A program made the position numbers and the translations under genes. 64,000 nt of DNA from the NCBI RefSeq assembly GCF_017876795.1, contig NZ_JAGIOR010000005.1, positions 62,001-126,000 on the forward strand. The letters are read 5' to 3'. Shown piece by piece: positions 26,519 through 35,262 of the stretch (the stretch's first letter is position 1; the number at the start of each line of letters is the position of its first letter). The notes beneath the pieces are model-generated. The model was not told the origin of the DNA. It searched no databases and saw nothing but the letters and a program-made list of their open reading frames with translations. The DNA is from Rhizobium leguminosarum (GTDB lineage: Bacteria > Pseudomonadota > Alphaproteobacteria > Rhizobiales > Rhizobiaceae).

Positions 26519-27619
26519 TCATGAGACCTGCTGAATCAGCGTCACTGCGCGGTAAGGATAAATCGCCTTGGGGGCAACAGTATAGGGAATATTCGTTTCA
26601 CGGATGAGATGCATCAACGGCGAGAGGTCCTTGTCGTCCTCCGAAGTCACAAACACCATTTCTGGAACCCGGCGCAAAACCGCCCGTGTCGCCTCGGCGA
26701 TGCCCGGCTTGATGCGGTTCACGTTTGTGACGTTATTTCGGGCACGGACAAATTCCACGGCCTGTTTCGCGTTCGTGCTGTGTAAGCTTCTGTCACCGTC
26801 CGTCCACACAGATGCGGCCGGATAAACTGCTGCGGCTTCTAGAGCGGCTTCGCAGTATCGCCAAACGGTGTCTACGAACCTCCTCGAGATATCGTGCGGC
26901 TCCAAGTGAGCCCACTGCACGCAGGCGTGGAAATCTTCCGGCCCAACGACATCGGCGTTGAGGATCGAACGGCTAATAAGTCCGGAAACTGTGCTTCCAA
27001 GTATTCCTGAGGGAATGAGCCAGTCCTCTCCCGAAGCTGCGAGCCAAGACCGGCCGGCTGGATCAGCAAGCACTACAAGCCGCACCTTCTCATCGGAATA
27101 CGCCTTAAAGCTTTGCTCGAGTTCTGTGGATATTGCGCCCTTACCTGTCCATCCGTCAACGAAAACCAAGCCTTCGATAGGGCGGCGTTCGAGGATGTAG
27201 CGCATAGCATTTCCGTCGATGCCCTTGTCTCGGATGATCGATACGCCGAAGTGGGCGACATCGTGACCAAGTGCCTTGAGTGCCCTATTGAGAAGTACGC
27301 CAAGGGGAACCCCGGCACGCACAAGACTAGCAAGCGTGATAGGACCTTCCACCCCAGCACTTATCGCGCGCGCCAAGGATACAACCTCAATCCCCATCCT
27401 CCGCGCTCCGGCAGCCATCGCCTCGCTAAAGAGACGCATGTAACCCTCATCGGGGAAGCGTTCGACTGAAATCATCTCTGAATAATGGCGGCGGCCCGAC
27501 TGTATGTACACCTCCTTCACGGAGACATCGGTGGTGTCCATTACCACCTTCTTGAGGAGGAACAGAACATCAGTGGCGGCATAACTACCTGGGAACGGCT
27601 TGTTGTAAGCGGGTATCAT
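26519..27619 (-). CDS. StiP/PELOTA-domain protein (Ter-associated biosynthetic family)
   Basis: 366 residues. The N-terminal ~270 residues carry the signature blocks of the StiP (formerly PRTase_1) family: QSGRRHYSEM (41-49), SLVRAGVPLG (98-107), SIIRDKGID (127-135), FVDGWTGKG (153-161). The C-terminal ~75 residues (RIKPGIAEATRAVLRRVPEM to IYPYRAVTLI) fit the PELOTA RNA-binding-like domain usually fused to it. In other bacteria this protein occurs beside phosphoribosyltransferases, HAD phosphatases and a C-C-bond lyase in tellurium/stress (Ter) operons, where a nucleoside-like metabolite has been proposed. The biochemical activity is unproven. ATG at 27619; 87 bases after the PRTase gene. Confidence 0.8.
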   Translation of the reverse strand: MIPAYNKPFPGSYAATDVLFLLKKVVMDTTDVSVKEVYIQSGRRHYSEMISVERFPDEGYMRLFSEAMAAGARRMGIEVVSLARAISAGVEGPITLASLVRAGVPLGVLLNRALKALGHDVAHFGVSIIRDKGIDGNAMRYILERRPIEGLVFVDGWTGKGAISTELEQSFKAYSDEKVRLVVLADPAGRSWLAASGEDWLIPSGILGSTVSGLISRSILNADVVGPEDFHACVQWAHLEPHDISRRFVDTVWRYCEAALEAAAVYPAASVWTDGDRSLHSTNAKQAVEFVRARNNVTNVNRIKPGIAEATRAVLRRVPEMVFVTSEDDKDLSPLMHLIRETNIPYTVAPKAIYPYRAVTLIQQVS

Positions 27620-27706
27620 GGCAGGGAAAGTGTCCTTGGTGCGGTTCTGATCGACGTCTACTGCTTATCCAACATGCGGCTTTGAAAGCATGGAGGAGAA
27701 TTGGAC

Positions 27707-28681
27707 TTATGTGCTGTTGTTTCGTCCTCGGGCGGAGCGAAAGGTCGATGCCCGATCGGATGTCGTCGGTACATTGATCCCCCGATTCACATCGGAGGAA
27801 TCGGGCTGCTGGTTTGACCCGGATTGAACAGGATCTGCTCTAGGCGAAGCATGTATTTGCTCTTTCATCAGATTAACAACATTGCGAATAACATCTATGT
27901 TTTCCTGATATTTTTGTACGTTGTAGTATCCTTCATTTAGGCAATTGAAATAAAGAGTCTCAAGGTATCTAAAGCTTCTGAACCTTAGAAAGTCGTTATA
28001 TAATTCATTTTGATCTGCCGAGAGAATATATTTTATTTGCCGAGCAGTCATGTGATGATTAGTCTCCGCCACTATCCGATTTAGATCCTTGATTGACTTA
28101 ACAGCGGCAAAATTTATCTCGAACTCTATGTTAGGGCGATCGCCCGTGTATCGAGCAAAATACAGGAAGAATGTTTTGTTCTCTAACTTCTGCTCGTGCA
28201 TAAGATCGACCAACTTGTTTTGGTGAGCGCCAGTGATCTTCACGTCGTCGATAAACAGAAGACAACGATCTTCGAAATGTCGCGAGTTGAAGTAGAACCT
28301 ATCACCAGCGAGCAATAATTTGCGATCTTTTCCTGAAAGAAGTCCGTAATCGTCCATGTAACTGATTTTTCGCGGGACAGTCGCATATTCCACATGGTTG
28401 CCTTTCGCATCAACGATGTGGCTGTTGAGGCGATTTAGCAAATGCATCGTCATTACATTTGCCGCACTCGGAACGAAATTAAATGGCGACGGAATCATCA
28501 GGCAGCGACTGTTCAGTATTGTGGATGCGTGTCTTTCGAAGAACGCGTCTGCAATCTGGTGGCCCATCTCGCGACCGGCCTCGTCGCAGCCGAACTTCAG
28601 ACGCGAATATTGTTCCGGTCGAAAGGGTGCATCTTCGATTGACTGAAATTCATAAAGCGCAAACTCCTCAAACTGCGTCAT
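27707..28681 (-). CDS. ComF-like phosphoribosyltransferase (Ter-associated PRTase type)
   Basis: 324 residues from the ATG at 28679-28681. Visible blocks: PSPFNFVPSAANVM (65-78), LLNRLNSH, KISYMDDYGLLSGKDR (105-120) and the PRPP-binding loop LLFIDDVKITGAHQNKL (141-157). These fit the ComF-like PRTase family found in Ter biosynthetic clusters, which would join a base or base-like molecule to phosphoribose. The C-terminal ~40 residues are Ser/Asn/Pro-rich and probably disordered. The start lies inside the end of the preceding HAD remnant (14-base overlap), a sign of tight coupling. Codon use is more AT-rich than in the neighbours, suggesting separate origin. Confidence 0.75.
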   Translation of the reverse strand: MTQFEEFALYEFQSIEDAPFRPEQYSRLKFGCDEAGREMGHQIADAFFERHASTILNSRCLMIPSPFNFVPSAANVMTMHLLNRLNSHIVDAKGNHVEYATVPRKISYMDDYGLLSGKDRKLLLAGDRFYFNSRHFEDRCLLFIDDVKITGAHQNKLVDLMHEQKLENKTFFLYFARYTGDRPNIEFEINFAAVKSIKDLNRIVAETNHHMTARQIKYILSADQNELYNDFLRFRSFRYLETLYFNCLNEGYYNVQKYQENIDVIRNVVNLMKEQIHASPRADPVQSGSNQQPDSSDVNRGINVPTTSDRASTFRSARGRNNST

Positions 28682-28833
28682 AATTAGCCTCTTGAATGTC
28701 TTTAGATCTTCCCACCAGGGTGCCGCGCATTCCAGGGCTGCGCGCACCCTGCAGATCGCAGATGGCATCATCACCCACATGCAGGATGTTGTCGGCCGCA
28801 ACGCCGCACGACTTAATGATTCCACCGCCCCGC
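28668..28833 (-). pseudogene. HAD-superfamily hydrolase, C-terminal fragment
   Basis: Minus strand reads GGGIIKSCGVAADNILHVGD then DAICDLQGARSPGMRGTLV and a stop at 28668. HVGDDAICDLQGA is the fourth HAD motif (GDxxxxD) of IA-type phosphatases. The N-terminal catalytic Asp is missing because a repeated element (28834-29050) replaces it. It overlaps the start of the PRTase gene, so it was once the preceding gene of the same operon. Confidence 0.7.
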
Positions 28834-29050
28834 TGGAAGCCGCTGCCGTTTTCGATCGAGCTTGGATGCTCACTTCGCCTAATGCTCATAGGTCAGCGGA
28901 ACCTTCAGTCGTTGCGATCGTGCGGTGCCTCACCATCTAGTTCCTTTGGCTAAGCGGACGGACCGCGGACAACATTGTTGTAATCGTCTATCTCAACCAC
29001 TTATGTTGAATTTCCGTGGAGGTCGCATGGAGTGTCTGTGGAGAGAGCTG
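28834..29050 (+). repeat. Dispersed repeat A (copy 1)
   Basis: About 215 bases sharing most positions with 51058-51270 (for example GCTCATAGGTCAGCGGAAC, CAACATTGTTGTAATCGTC). The last ~50 bases (GGAGGTCGCATGGAG to GGAGAGAGCTG) also occur at 36770-36812. In all three places an IS3 end follows directly. Confidence 0.8.
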
Positions 29051-29210
29051 ACCAGCGAAATCTGAACAACTGGGATAAGTGGAATTGCTGCCTGACTTCG
29101 GCGTGGCCCGGATGCCATGCCAAAGACGACTGCGCAGGAACCATACCGGCTTTCAATGCGAAAGTAGCACTTGCCGCATCAGGGGCGAACAGACGCTGGT
29201 GGGGCGATGT
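29051..29210 (+). mobile_element. IS3-family 5' end remnant
   Basis: Contains GGATAAGTGGAATTGCTGCC, the same terminus as the IS3 copy ending at 55672, followed by a decayed orfA start (SGANRRWWG from the region matching RGEQTLVELS). Many frameshifts. Non-functional. Confidence 0.65.
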
Positions 29211-29214
29211 CACG

Positions 29215-29395
29215 TTGTCGGCAACTTAACGGGCGGCGGATAATTCGGTTGAGATAGTGATAGACCGTGCTCTTTCGGCGGAAAATCATGCGGCAGCAAT
29301 GCCCATGGCAGCCCGACTGCAGCAGATAGAAAATCGCGTCCATCACCGCCCGAAGCGACGTCTTGCGTCTGCGGCCTGGCAAAAGCTCTTGATGA
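29215..29395 (-). pseudogene. IS5-family transposase, N-terminal fragment
   Basis: Minus strand reads MPGRRRKTSLRAVMDAIFYL then LQSGC and FRRKSTVYHYLNRI, the N-terminal region of an IS5/IS427-type transposase. The catalytic part is absent. Confidence 0.65.
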
Positions 29396-29410
29396 TTACA
29401 TGCCCCGGTT

Positions 29411-30187
29411 TCATTCGAACTGTGGTGTTCTTGTTTGTGCCAAAGCGTTCGCTACGAGATCAGTCAACTGCGACACGCGCGGTGCTCCCCACCAGTCACA
29501 AAGGCTAAGATAGGAGACGTCGCTGATACTGTCGCCGTATCCCACAATGGGGCGGTACGGTTCATCCGCGCGTAGGCGGGGCAGCAAGAACTCCGCGGCA
29601 AGGCGTTTGGAGATCATAGGAGGAATAAGGGAGAGGTTATTTCCGTTGTGATGACGAACCCAGCCTGTTTGCCTAACAACCGGCACTATTTCGGCCAAGC
29701 GCGCGCCGTCACCTTCGTTTTCCTTAAAGACCGCATAGGTAGCCACACCCTCTTCCATGACAAGCCAGCAACGGATCGATACTCCGGCCGCTGCGGCGCG
29801 CGTCCTACCGCCTTCCAGCAGCTCCTCGAAAAAGCCTGCCAGTGGCAGGAGATCTTTTGTGACCCTTTCCGACCATTCGGCGTCCGGCTTTCCATCCGGC
29901 CCCAGGATTACGGCTCCGTTCGCTACGATAGCATAGCTGGTGAATGGAATCTGTACCCTCGCGTAAGACTCCGTACCACGAGCCGTCACTGGTATGACTT
30001 CTGAAGCCTCCAAAAGCCAGTTTACCATGTTCTTCTGGATGGGGTCCATGTAGGAGTACTTTGCTGCAGCGGCATCTGGATCGCTGACGCGAGCGCCCAG
30101 CGTTAGTTGCGAATCGTTATAGCCGACGATCTTTCTTCGAGAGCGAAAAAGAGTGTCATCGAGGTCAACCAAAGTGACTGGTTTCAT
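29411..30187 (-). CDS. HAD-superfamily hydrolase (probable phosphatase of the StiP/PRTase cluster)
   Basis: 258 residues. HAD motif I DLDDT with catalytic Asp8 and Asp10; motif II in VIPVTARG; Lys of motif III near SKRLAAEFLL; motif IV GYGDSISDVSYL. A large cap lies between motifs II and III, as in Cof-type HADs. HAD phosphatases are regular members of Ter-type biosynthetic clusters, so removal of a phosphate from a ribosylated intermediate is a reasonable guess. ATG at 30185-30187 behind TAGGAG. Same strand as the PRTase and StiP genes but now separated from them by about 730 bases of repeat and IS debris. Confidence 0.8.
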   Translation of the reverse strand: MKPVTLVDLDDTLFRSRRKIVGYNDSQLTLGARVSDPDAAAAKYSYMDPIQKNMVNWLLEASEVIPVTARGTESYARVQIPFTSYAIVANGAVILGPDGKPDAEWSERVTKDLLPLAGFFEELLEGGRTRAAAAGVSIRCWLVMEEGVATYAVFKENEGDGARLAEIVPVVRQTGWVRHHNGNNLSLIPPMISKRLAAEFLLPRLRADEPYRPIVGYGDSISDVSYLSLCDWWGAPRVSQLTDLVANALAQTRTPQFE

Positions 30188-30217
30188 GCAAACTCCTACC
30201 GATCAGGTTAGAATAAT

Positions 30218-30430
30218 CTAGTTAAGTGTCTGTTCAAGAATTGCCGGCGGGGCGCGGGTTGAGTGAAGGGCGGCAATTAGATTCTTTGTATTTTGCGACA
30301 AATACGGAGAGATCGAATGGTCTGGACACCCTTCACCCGGCATCACCATGACAGAAGCTGCATGCGCTACGCAAGCGATCTGACTGATCATGAATGCATC
30401 GCCGAAATCTACGCCCAACCCGTCAGGCAG
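30218..30430 (-). pseudogene. C-terminal fragment of an unrecognised gene
   Basis: About 70 codons ending at 30218: LGVDFGDAFMISQIACVAHA then SVMVMPGEG and SPYLSQNTKNLIAAL. It reads like a folded enzyme C-terminus and stands 30 bases before the HAD gene on the same strand, so it is probably the preceding gene of that operon. Its 5' part is lost where a recombinase fragment begins. Family not recognised. Confidence 0.5.
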
Positions 30431-30439
30431 GCAACCGCA

Positions 30440-30620
30440 GGCCAGTTAACGTACCGAGCTACGCTTGCCAAAACGGCGCCGAGGGCAACACAACGCGACA
30501 CCTGACGACATCGTCGAAGCTGTGCGGCAACTCGTTCTGATTGCCAATGACGACGTGATTGCCGGCGTTCCCAATCGCAATGGACTGACGACCGGCAATG
30601 GCAATCGCTGGATACCGGTC
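30440..30620 (+). pseudogene. Serine recombinase, C-terminal fragment
   Basis: Reads PKRRRGQHNATPDDIVEAVR then VIAGVPNRNGLTTGNGNRW, the C-terminal module of the large recombinases related to the one at 12537-14050. That copy lacks this part, but the two pieces are on opposite strands and 16 kb apart. Confidence 0.65.
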
Positions 30621-30710
30621 TTCCCTCTGCGACCAGCCAAAAGCTGGTCCAGAAGTTCCTTGTCGATAGCCATGTGATGATTCTCTCCTTTCTATCATCA
30701 TGACCTCAAC
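30621..30710 (-). mobile_element. IS256-family 5' end fragment
   Basis: Minus strand gives MAIDKELLDQLLAG behind a ribosome site and the same leader as the complete IS256 at 52084-53380. Only about 14 codons remain. Confidence 0.75.
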
Positions 30711-30839
30711 CCCCTTGGCCGTGCGCCCACTCGATATCTTTAGCGCTGCAAAAGCCGCCATCGGCGAGATAGCGTCGCGGCAGATGGCCGCTCAGCGCGC
30801 GCAACCGCTCCAACAACTTCGCGCGGAAAACGAAACCCC

Positions 30840-30990
30840 TTCAGACGGGGGAAAGTGCTCAGGAAGCTCATGTCGTCTCGATAATCGAAACGCCGGGGTC
30901 AAACAACTTGGCAATACCCCACAAAGGGTTGAATAATCGGGCAGAGAATTCTCACCAACCAGCCCGGCGGCGAGAGCGGATCATGAAGCG
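30840..30990. mobile_element. IS6-family remnants
   Basis: The IS6 terminus (reverse of CAAGTTGTTTGACCCCGGC) and transposase start occur on the minus strand at 30840-30915. A plus-strand piece of an IS6 transposase C-terminus (KGLNNRAENSHQPARRRERI) follows at 30917-30985. Two fragments from different copies joined head to tail. The stretches on either side (30711-30839, 30991-31071) hold nothing I can name. Confidence 0.65.
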
Positions 30991-31071
30991 TGAGTGCACG
31001 GCCTGCCTGAAAAGCGCAGGCTCGGCCTCACCTAGTCACATTCAACCAACGTGACAACGCCGCATGGTGCG

Positions 31072-31995
31072 TTACTCCCTTTCGCCGATTGGGCGCACCT
31101 GTATGGGGACGCCGCGACGATCAGGCATTGACGTGATTAACGCACCAAGAATGATAGCTGGGGACGCACACATTTCTGAACCTGTCAGCCATTCGCCGGA
31201 GAACACGGCGGCAAAGAGCGCGGAAAAGAACGGTTCGCTCGATTCGATGACCTGTGTTTTGTACGCATCGATATGCTGCAGGGCGAGGATCGTGCAGTAA
31301 AAGCCGCAAAATGACGGAATAACGCCCAGCGACAACAGGCTCGGCAATGCGTTTGGTGATGGGATTTGTGCACCGCTCCAGAAATAGGGCACGGCGAGCA
31401 TGACCAGTCCATACGCCAGGAACAACCAGAAATTTTCCAAGGAAGAGCGGAGTTTGAAGAATTTCCATGCGAAGATGAAGCTGGCATAACCCACGCCAGC
31501 AATGAGGGCGAGAGTGACGCCCATCATGCTTCCCGTTACAAGTCCCTCGCCTGCGATCAGGAAGAAACCGCCGAGAAAGACCATAACCATGGCAAACGCC
31601 TTCCGCTTCGCTACTCTTTCCTTCAAGATGATGATATCGAGCGCGATTGCGCCAAGCCCCCCGGCAAAAACGAGGATGGCGACAAGGGGGATCGGCGCAC
31701 AAGCGAAGGCGCGGGTTTCAAAATGATAAAGCGTAAAGATGCCAAGTGCGGAGCACACCGCAATTTTCCACGACCCCGCGAAACCGGCAGTTAATCGGGC
31801 CAGCCCCCCAGCTTTCCTGAGAACGACGATCGAAATCAGCGAAAGCGCGATACCGCAACGCCAGAACGCGACAGCCGTGGGATCGAGACCTTCATTGAAG
31901 GCGGAGCGGGACAGTACACCGACGGTTCCATTTGAAAGGGCCGCCAAAAGGGCGAAAGCAGCGCCGAGAACTGGCGAAGGATAAGGACTTTTCAT
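31072..31995 (-). CDS. EamA/DMT-family membrane transporter
   Basis: 307 residues with ten hydrophobic helices in two EamA repeats (for example VLGAAFALLAALSNGTVGVL and SMMGVTLALIAGVGYASFIF), the layout of drug/metabolite exporters such as RhaT/YdcZ-type proteins. The start ATG overlaps the stop of the amidotransferase gene (ATGA), so the two are coupled. As the last gene of a leftward unit with a desaturase and a PLP enzyme, it is a good candidate for exporting their amino-acid-like product; that is inference. Confidence 0.85.
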   Translation of the reverse strand: MKSPYPSPVLGAAFALLAALSNGTVGVLSRSAFNEGLDPTAVAFWRCGIALSLISIVVLRKAGGLARLTAGFAGSWKIAVCSALGIFTLYHFETRAFACAPIPLVAILVFAGGLGAIALDIIILKERVAKRKAFAMVMVFLGGFFLIAGEGLVTGSMMGVTLALIAGVGYASFIFAWKFFKLRSSLENFWLFLAYGLVMLAVPYFWSGAQIPSPNALPSLLSLGVIPSFCGFYCTILALQHIDAYKTQVIESSEPFFSALFAAVFSGEWLTGSEMCASPAIILGALITSMPDRRGVPIQVRPIGERE

Positions 31996-32768
31996 GGCTG
32001 TAACGTTTTTCCTTTCACATCCAAATGGCACGCCTCACCGAAGGCGCGGAAGATCTCACCGCTGAGCGGATCCTCGACGTGAAACCATTCAGGATGCCAT
32101 TGCACAGCTGCGGCAAATGTCGTTGCCTCCTTTACCGATACGGCTTCGATGACGCCGTCCACGCACCGCGCATCGACAGCAAGACCATCCGCCAATCGCG
32201 CAATGCCCTGCTGGTGCAGTGTGTTAACCGAAACAGAATTTGTCTTCAGGCGGCGAATGCACTCCGCGATATGGCCGTTACCTTCAGCGACAATTGCATG
32301 TGAGGGAGCGTATTGAAGATCACGCGGGAGAGACAGATCTTCGACATGCACACCTCGGCCTTCACCTTCCGAAATATCGCTTGAAAGGGTGCCTCCAAGT
32401 GCAACATTGAGTTCCTGCAATCCACGGCATATTCCGAACAAGGGGACGCCCAGCGACAAAGCGATCTCGATCGCAGCGATGCTCGTCCTGTCGCGATCAA
32501 GATCAAGCGTGCTGGCGCAAGCCTTCGGACCCCCATACCGTGACGGTGATACATTTGACGCCGCGCCGGTCAGGAGCAATCCATTGAAGGCCAACAGGCA
32601 GGTCCGCAACTCTTTGTCGGTAAGTCCCCCGGGGATTAGGACTGGCACGACGCCAGCGGTGAGGTGCAACGCTTCGAGATAACGGGCGCGGACCACATCA
32701 TAATCAACGCCGTCGACCGTCTGGCGATCGCAAACGACACCAACGATCGCCCGACTGTCGTCTGCCAT
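31992..32768 (-). CDS. Class I glutamine amidotransferase-like hydrolase (peptidase C26, PuuD type)
   Basis: 258 residues. Catalytic Cys114 in PLFGICRGLQELNVALGG, and the His-Glu pair in QWHPEWF near the C-terminus, as in gamma-glutamyl-gamma-aminobutyrate hydrolases. It could remove a gamma-glutamyl group from a product or precursor. I chose the ATG at 32766-32768; a GTG twelve bases upstream is also possible. It begins 13 bases after the MetY-like gene and overlaps the transporter, so it belongs to the same unit. Confidence 0.85.
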   Translation of the reverse strand: MADDSRAIVGVVCDRQTVDGVDYDVVRARYLEALHLTAGVVPVLIPGGLTDKELRTCLLAFNGLLLTGAASNVSPSRYGGPKACASTLDLDRDRTSIAAIEIALSLGVPLFGICRGLQELNVALGGTLSSDISEGEGRGVHVEDLSLPRDLQYAPSHAIVAEGNGHIAECIRRLKTNSVSVNTLHQQGIARLADGLAVDARCVDGVIEAVSVKEATTFAAAVQWHPEWFHVEDPLSGEIFRAFGEACHLDVKGKTLQP

Positions 32769-32781
32769 AGCGGCCACTATG

Positions 32782-34128
32782 TCAGGCCCCCTCAAGGGCT
32801 TGACCGATATCTGCAAGGATATCGTCGACATGTTCAAGCCCGACGGAAATCCGAATCGTTCCGTCGTGCACGCCGGAAGCCCGGCGCGCCGCTTGCGGCA
32901 CCGACGCATGCGTCGTGGAGGCCGGATGCGTGGCGAGTGTCCTCGCATCGCCGATGTTTGCAACATGGTAGACGAGTTGTAGGCGCTCGATAAACCGGCG
33001 GCCGGCATCGATACCGCCGGCGATCTCGAAAACGATCATCGGGCCGCCATGGTCGCCCATGTTTTGCTCGGCGCGACGCCGTTCCAGCGTTCCGCCAAAA
33101 CTCGGATAGGTCACTTCGAGGACGTTGCGATGCTCCTTGAGATATTCAGCGACGCGGCGGGCATTGGAGCAATGTCGCGGCATTCGCAATGGCAGCGTCT
33201 CCAGGCCCTGGATGCAGAGAAACGATGCGAATGGTGATGGACAGGGGCCGAAGTCACGCATGAGCGTATTGCGCATCTTGAGCAGGAACGGGCTGACGCC
33301 ATAGGGACCGGGCAGATCACGCGCAGCCTCGATCCAACGGATATTACCATGGGAGATATCAGGGCGCGTCATCAACGGAAATCGTTCGGAATAGGCGTCC
33401 CAATCAAAGCTGCCGCCATCCACGACAACGCCACCAATCGTGGTGCCGTGGCCGCAGATGTATTTTGACGTGGAGTGCAAAGTCACATGCGCGCCGAGCT
33501 CAAGCGGGCGTGTGATGAGAGGGGTCATTGTGTTGTCGACGATGAGCGGAATGCCTATTTCATCCGCAATCGCGCCGACCTCCGCGATCGGGAAAGGCGT
33601 GAGTTTCGGATTGGGCAATGCTTCGGCAAACCAACAACGCGTACGGTCGTCTGAGGCTTCGCGGAAACGTTCAGGATCGCTCGGATCGACGAAACGCGTT
33701 TCGATCCCGAGCCTTTGAAAGGTATTAGAAAGCAGATTGATTGTCCCGCCATATAATTGAGCGGAACTCACAATGTTGTCGCCCGCCACCGCAATATTCA
33801 AAATGGCGAGCATAATCGCAGCCTGGCCCGACGACGTCGCCAAAGCCGCGACGCCGCCCTCCAGAGAAGCAACGCGCTGCTCGAATATATCCGTCGTCGG
33901 GTTCATCAACCGCGAATAGGTGCGTCCGTCTCTGCGCAGATCAAACACGTCCGATGCGTGGTCAACAGATTCAAAAGCATAGGCGTTCGAGAGATAGATC
34001 GGCACAGTCGTCGCGAGAGTTGTCGGATCGTAACGATAGCTGCCGTGAAGCACCGCCGTCTCAACGTGCAGCGCCGGCATCGGAGCGGGTTGTGTTGTGG
34101 CCACATTTCTCTGGGTTTTGGTCGGCAT
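32782..34128 (-). CDS. PLP-dependent O-acetylhomoserine sulfhydrylase/gamma-lyase-like enzyme
   Basis: 448 residues of the Cys/Met-metabolism PLP family (fold type I), MetY-like in length. Cofactor residues: SSGQAAIMLAIL at 99-110, Asp in IPLIVDNTM (193-201), and the Schiff-base Lys222 in HSTSKYICGHGTTIGG. MetY enzymes replace the acetyl group of O-acetylhomoserine by a nucleophile. In rhizobitoxine synthesis the C-terminal half of RtxA belongs to this family and uses an alcohol (serinol). Beside a membrane desaturase, that reaction type is more likely than plain methionine synthesis. ATG at 34126-34128; 40 bases after the desaturase gene. Confidence 0.85.
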   Translation of the reverse strand: MPTKTQRNVATTQPAPMPALHVETAVLHGSYRYDPTTLATTVPIYLSNAYAFESVDHASDVFDLRRDGRTYSRLMNPTTDIFEQRVASLEGGVAALATSSGQAAIMLAILNIAVAGDNIVSSAQLYGGTINLLSNTFQRLGIETRFVDPSDPERFREASDDRTRCWFAEALPNPKLTPFPIAEVGAIADEIGIPLIVDNTMTPLITRPLELGAHVTLHSTSKYICGHGTTIGGVVVDGGSFDWDAYSERFPLMTRPDISHGNIRWIEAARDLPGPYGVSPFLLKMRNTLMRDFGPCPSPFASFLCIQGLETLPLRMPRHCSNARRVAEYLKEHRNVLEVTYPSFGGTLERRRAEQNMGDHGGPMIVFEIAGGIDAGRRFIERLQLVYHVANIGDARTLATHPASTTHASVPQAARRASGVHDGTIRISVGLEHVDDILADIGQALEGA

Positions 34129-34168
34129 TGATTGTCTCCGGAAATCTGTTCTTCTCGAGAATTAGCGT

Positions 34169-35254
34169 TTAGGCCGGCAACAGCTCGCTTTCGATGAGGC
34201 GCTTCCGATTCTGGTCCCTGATCAGCATCAGAATAGAAGGTTCACCATTTGGTCCAGACTGAAATATCCCACCTGTCTCGGAGCAGTGCGCCGCATATTC
34301 GGGATCGCGCATGCGGATGGCGTGCGCCTCAGGTAGACGCCAGAATGGGGTGGTCGGATCGAGGTGATGATCGAGATGATAGTTGTCGTTGTTGATCCCT
34401 GTCAGCCACTTCTCGATGTTTCGGCTTTGACGGTTTCGCGCCATATGAAGGTTGACGTGCTGGTTGTCGATGGAGCTGCAGTGCTCAGACATCTCGATGA
34501 ACCATCCGATGATATGGAATGAGGTGAGGTAGGGAACGACCCAGAGAAGGAGGAATTCCGGGAAATAGCCTGAGACCAGACCCGCCGCGGCAATAGACGC
34601 CCAGAATGCGTAGAGGCCCCAGCGATCGAATTCATAGCGCCACCCTTCTCCACGCTGAACTCGCGCAGCGCTCTCCTTGCCGGAAAGTGAAGCGACAATT
34701 ACCTGGTATCTGTTACGCACCAGATACTTCAAATAAGCGTAGGTTTTCGACCCGAGTAACGGAAGAATAATGATCTTCCAGATAAAGGAACGATCCGTCT
34801 GCGGCGTGAATACGCCTTCTTTTATAAAGAACTCTAGGTCGGGATCGGCGTCCGCCCTGCCGAGGAAGGGGTGATGACTATGGACATGAGATTCCTTGTA
34901 GGCAAAGTGGCGCTGAAAGATCGGCCAGGCGGTTGGCCACGTGCCGAGCAGGAAGTTCAGCAAACGATTCTTTGTCAAAACGCCGTGCGCGGAATCGTGC
35001 AAGATGGTGGAAATGCCCCTTTGATGCGCGCCGATCATGATCGCCGCGAGAGGATAGAACCACCAGCTTACATCAACGACCAGCCACACAAGGGTGGCGA
35101 TCACCGCATAGTCCTTCACTATGTAAAGTGGGCCATGCCAATCGTCAGTCGCAAGAGCCTTGATATCACCGGTGATGGATCGATCGAAGCGGTGGTGCGT
35201 ATAGCGATCAGGCGCTTCGATACCATCGTAGAGAGGTTGAGCATGACTGTTCAT
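34169..35254 (-). CDS. Membrane di-iron desaturase (RtxC-like candidate)
   Basis: 361 residues of the fatty-acid-desaturase superfamily. Three histidine boxes: HDSAH (86-90), HVHSHH (123-128) and HLDHH near residue 300, with hydrophobic segments at about 50-75 and 210-245. Ordinary fatty-acid desaturases fit, but the next gene is MetY-like, the pairing found in rhizobitoxine biosynthesis, where RtxC converts dihydrorhizobitoxine to its vinyl form. The ATG at 35252-35254 has only a weak ribosome site and lies 8 bases after the stop of an upstream truncated gene, so it may be coupled. Substrate is inference. Confidence 0.8.
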   Translation of the reverse strand: MNSHAQPLYDGIEAPDRYTHHRFDRSITGDIKALATDDWHGPLYIVKDYAVIATLVWLVVDVSWWFYPLAAIMIGAHQRGISTILHDSAHGVLTKNRLLNFLLGTWPTAWPIFQRHFAYKESHVHSHHPFLGRADADPDLEFFIKEGVFTPQTDRSFIWKIIILPLLGSKTYAYLKYLVRNRYQVIVASLSGKESAARVQRGEGWRYEFDRWGLYAFWASIAAAGLVSGYFPEFLLLWVVPYLTSFHIIGWFIEMSEHCSSIDNQHVNLHMARNRQSRNIEKWLTGINNDNYHLDHHLDPTTPFWRLPEAHAIRMRDPEYAAHCSETGGIFQSGPNGEPSILMLIRDQNRKRLIESELLPA

Positions 35255-35262
35255 GAAAATAC

